Below, one piece after another: positions 62,338 to 64,000 of a stretch of DNA of 64,000 bases. The notes under the pieces were generated by a model. It made no database searches, was not told the origin of the DNA, and saw only the letters and a list, made by a program, of their open reading frames with translations. Each line of letters starts with the position of its first letter. Position 1 is the first letter of the stretch. The stretch is from Caldilineaceae bacterium bin34 (GTDB lineage Bacteria; Chloroflexota; Anaerolineae; Caldilineales; Caldilineaceae), in assembly GCA_002238555.1 (NCBI GenBank), contig MPMO01000017.1:1-64000 (forward strand), given 5' to 3'. The translations under genes were made by a program, and so were the position numbers.

Positions 62338-62606
62338 AGCTGCTGGGAATCCTCCGCCGCCAGGACACTGACGTTCTTGCGGTTCTTGCGGGCCCAGCCA
62401 TAGGACACGACTCCGTCCGTGAGGGCGAAGAGCGTGTCGTCCTTGCCGCGGCCGACATTGAGGCCCGGGTGAATGCGGGTTCCGCGCTGGCGCACCAGAA
62501 TCGAACCGGCCTGAACCGCCTCGCCGCCATAGTGCTTGATACCCAGTCGCTGCGCATTCGAGTCTCGATTGTTGCGGCTCGAACCGCCGCCTTTCTTATG
62601 GGCCAT
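62334..62606 (-). CDS. rpmA: Ribosomal protein L27
   Basis: A 90-residue L27 with the standard N-terminus [20 protein letters not shown] then LGIK and the [20 protein letters not shown] block; it reaches the peptidyl-transferase centre. The longer open frame adds 11 codons that do not belong. AGGAGG lies about 10 bases before the ATG. There is no N-terminal Firmicutes-type prepeptide. It is 75 bases downstream of rplU in the usual rplU-rpmA order, but obgE does not follow; rpmE does. Confidence 0.97.
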   Translation of the reverse strand: MAHKKGGGSSRNNRDSNAQRLGIKHYGGEAVQAGSILVRQRGTRIHPGLNVGRGKDDTLFALTDGVVSYGWARKNRKNVSVLAAEDSQQL

Positions 62607-62681
62607 GGCTGAATCGCCTCCTGTTCCGGACTTCTGCATGCAACCCCGGTGTGAACCAGACAGGGCTGCTGAATTCCCCGC

Positions 62682-63002
62682 CTACGCGGCAGGGCCTGAA
62701 ATTCCCTCCACCTGCAGGCGGGTGTACCGCTGTCGGTGGCCGCGCCGAACCCGGACGCGTTTCTTGGGCTTGTACCTGAACACTTCGATCTTGCGACCCT
62801 TGTGCTGCCCGGTGATGCGCGCGGTAACGGCAGAGCCCTGCACAACCGGCGTCCCAATGGTTACATTGGTGCCGTCCGAGTGGAGGAGGACATCCGTCAA
62901 CTCGATGCTGTCGCCGATTTCGCCGGCCAACTGCTCCACCTCGAAGGTCTGGCCTTCCCTGACCCGGTACTGCTTGCCGCCTGTACGCACAATGGCATAC
63001 AT
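62682..63002 (-). CDS. rplU: Ribosomal protein L21
   Basis: A 106-residue L21, standard length: [20 protein letters not shown] at the start, the [20 protein letters not shown] segment that binds 23S rRNA and [12 protein letters not shown] at the end. It is the first gene of the L21-L27-L31 operon. The leader may hold the L21 autoregulatory site known in other bacteria, but no clear structure was made out. Confidence 0.97.
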   Translation of the reverse strand: MYAIVRTGGKQYRVREGQTFEVEQLAGEIGDSIELTDVLLHSDGTNVTIGTPVVQGSAVTARITGQHKGRKIEVFRYKPKKRVRVRRGHRQRYTRLQVEGISGPAA

Positions 63003-63187
63003 GAAGATTCCTCATCGCTGACTGACGTCCTGGCGCGCTGGGCGCGAACCCGCATTATAGACTTGCCGGCGGCCATGGCGTCAAAATCAGTGTCGTCGGC
63101 TTTGGTTGTCGGACCGCGGGTCTCCGCCCGGAGCGGAACACCACCAATCCCGGCCGCCAGGCATCTCATGTATCAGGGAGCGTTTTC

Positions 63188-63682
63188 GTGACTCATCCGC
63201 TTGTGACGCAGCTCGAGTTCACCCGCCGGGAGTTTGTGCGTGTAATGGAAGGGGTTTCGGCCGAGGAAGGGGAACGCGTGATTCCGCCGTTCAACAGCCT
63301 GAGCTTCGTGGTGGCGCACATGGCCTTTCATGAACACACCATGTTCGTTTTGCTGGGCCAGGGAGTGGACTTGGGCCTGGATGTCCAAGTGGCCCATTCC
63401 GGCGCCGATGCCTCGGTTCCGTCCTGGAACGACATGTGGACCCAGTGGCAACAAATCACCGACCAGGCGGACTCCTACCTGCAACAGCTCGCTCAGGAGA
63501 ACCTGCACGTCCGGCTTCGCCAAGGGGACCGGGAGGTACCCGAGGTCCTCGGTCACACGCTGCTGCGCGTGATTTACCACTACTGGTTCCACCTCGGGGA
63601 GGCCCATGCCATCCGCCAGGTCCTTGGACACAAGGACATTCCCGAGTTCGTGGGTGCGGTCGGCACAACGAGCTTCGAGTAG
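63188..63682 (+). CDS. DinB-like four-helix metalloprotein
   Basis: A 164-residue four-helix bundle of the DinB/YfiT superfamily. Putative metal-binding histidines are in VAHMAFHEH and YHYWFHLGEAHAI, at the places usual for the family. Members include thiol-dependent transferases and damage-inducible proteins; the reaction here is unknown. The start is GTG 63188, with GGGAG eight bases upstream. It is transcribed away from the ribosomal operon. Confidence 0.8.
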   Translation: MTHPLVTQLEFTRREFVRVMEGVSAEEGERVIPPFNSLSFVVAHMAFHEHTMFVLLGQGVDLGLDVQVAHSGADASVPSWNDMWTQWQQITDQADSYLQQLAQENLHVRLRQGDREVPEVLGHTLLRVIYHYWFHLGEAHAIRQVLGHKDIPEFVGAVGTTSFE

Positions 63683-63885
63683 GCCAATCCACTGTCAGCG
63701 CGGCCCTTCCGGGAGGACCGCCGTCCGGCATCAACCGGCGGGTTTGGGTGCCGGACCAAATCCCCTTGGTCGGCGTCCGTTCCACGATGCCGTTGAGACC
63801 CCGAGGGGTGCCAAGGGTCGACCGGCCCCGCGGTCATCGTCAGCCCCGGTCGACTCCCCGCCGGCAGCCGATTGGATGGGGCCGC

Positions 63886-64000
63886 TCACGCCACGGGATC
63901 CAGATACAGTGCGTAGAGGCTGGCATCCTCCGGCCGGATACCGCCGAAGTCGACGCGCAGTCTGATCCGCCCCTGCGTGGGCGGGATTGCGTCAAGGCCG
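63886..64000 (-). CDS. 3' end of a gene cut by the window edge
   Basis: The last 37 codons of a minus-strand gene: AIPPTQGRIRLRVDFGGI, RPEDASLYALYLDPVA, stop. The codon use and strand-rich character look genuine, but the piece is too short to assign. The 200 bases between it and the DinB-like gene hold no recognised feature. Confidence 0.6.
   Translation of the reverse strand, partial: GLDAIPPTQGRIRLRVDFGGIRPEDASLYALYLDPVA

Overview
The window is 64 kb of GC-rich bacterial chromosome. About two thirds is housekeeping or metabolic DNA, and the rest is accessory DNA full of decayed insertion sequences. No rRNA, tRNA or CRISPR array was seen. The mixture suggests an uncultured, possibly host-associated bacterium: phytanoyl-CoA dioxygenase-like proteins, a sugar ABC transporter beside a xylose-isomerase-like TIM barrel, GGFGITY-type serine/threonine kinases, Uma2 and Rpn nuclease families, and a DnaE with a long C-terminal extension. 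Chloroflexota is my best guess from protein style, but it is weakly supported without a database search.

Layout. Positions 1-20.9 kb are an accessory zone with many gaps: IS630 elements (one nearly complete, two partial), ISAs1 remnants, two Rpn nucleases, a Uma2-like protein, a DoxX-like membrane protein, a TRAP binding protein next to cobU, a GPP34 protein, an AAA ATPase/DUF4276 pair (12.0-13.4 kb), and three antitoxin genes, two of them followed by wrecked toxin starts. Positions 21.1-31.9 kb, all on the minus strand, hold a birth-and-death array of zinc-ribbon/serine-threonine kinases whose C-termini differ completely: WD40 propeller, more than 30 ankyrin repeats, or bacterial SH3 repeats. 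Relict SH3 ends, a relict kinase start, IS110 scraps and a decayed ISAs1 element lie between them. The array runs directly into a co-oriented cluster (32.0-40.1 kb): von Willebrand A/FHA membrane protein, PP2C phosphatase with a pseudokinase-like middle, zinc-ribbon/FHA protein, second von Willebrand A protein and fourth kinase. Together these resemble an expanded TerY-P type kinase/phosphatase/vWA signalling system and are the most interesting part of the window.

Positions 40.1-42.4 kb are another scrap zone (IS110, a phytanoyl dioxygenase fragment, repeats). From 42.4 kb the DNA becomes orderly: a minus-strand sugar-uptake operon (isomerase, binding protein, two permeases, dioxygenase), a divergent M20 peptidase overlapping a tyrosine recombinase tail to tail, a second Uma2-like protein, and an unknown protein. 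Then comes a tightly coupled minus-strand operon, beta-RFAP synthase-like GHMP protein / TrpF-like isomerase / zinc alcohol dehydrogenase / dnaE, joined by 4-nt overlaps. The right end has thymidine kinase, ribosomal proteins L31, L27 and L21, a DinB-like protein and the 3' end of one more gene.

Coordinates of start codons were chosen by ribosome-binding sites, 4-nt overlaps and family start positions, so several differ from the longest open frame.
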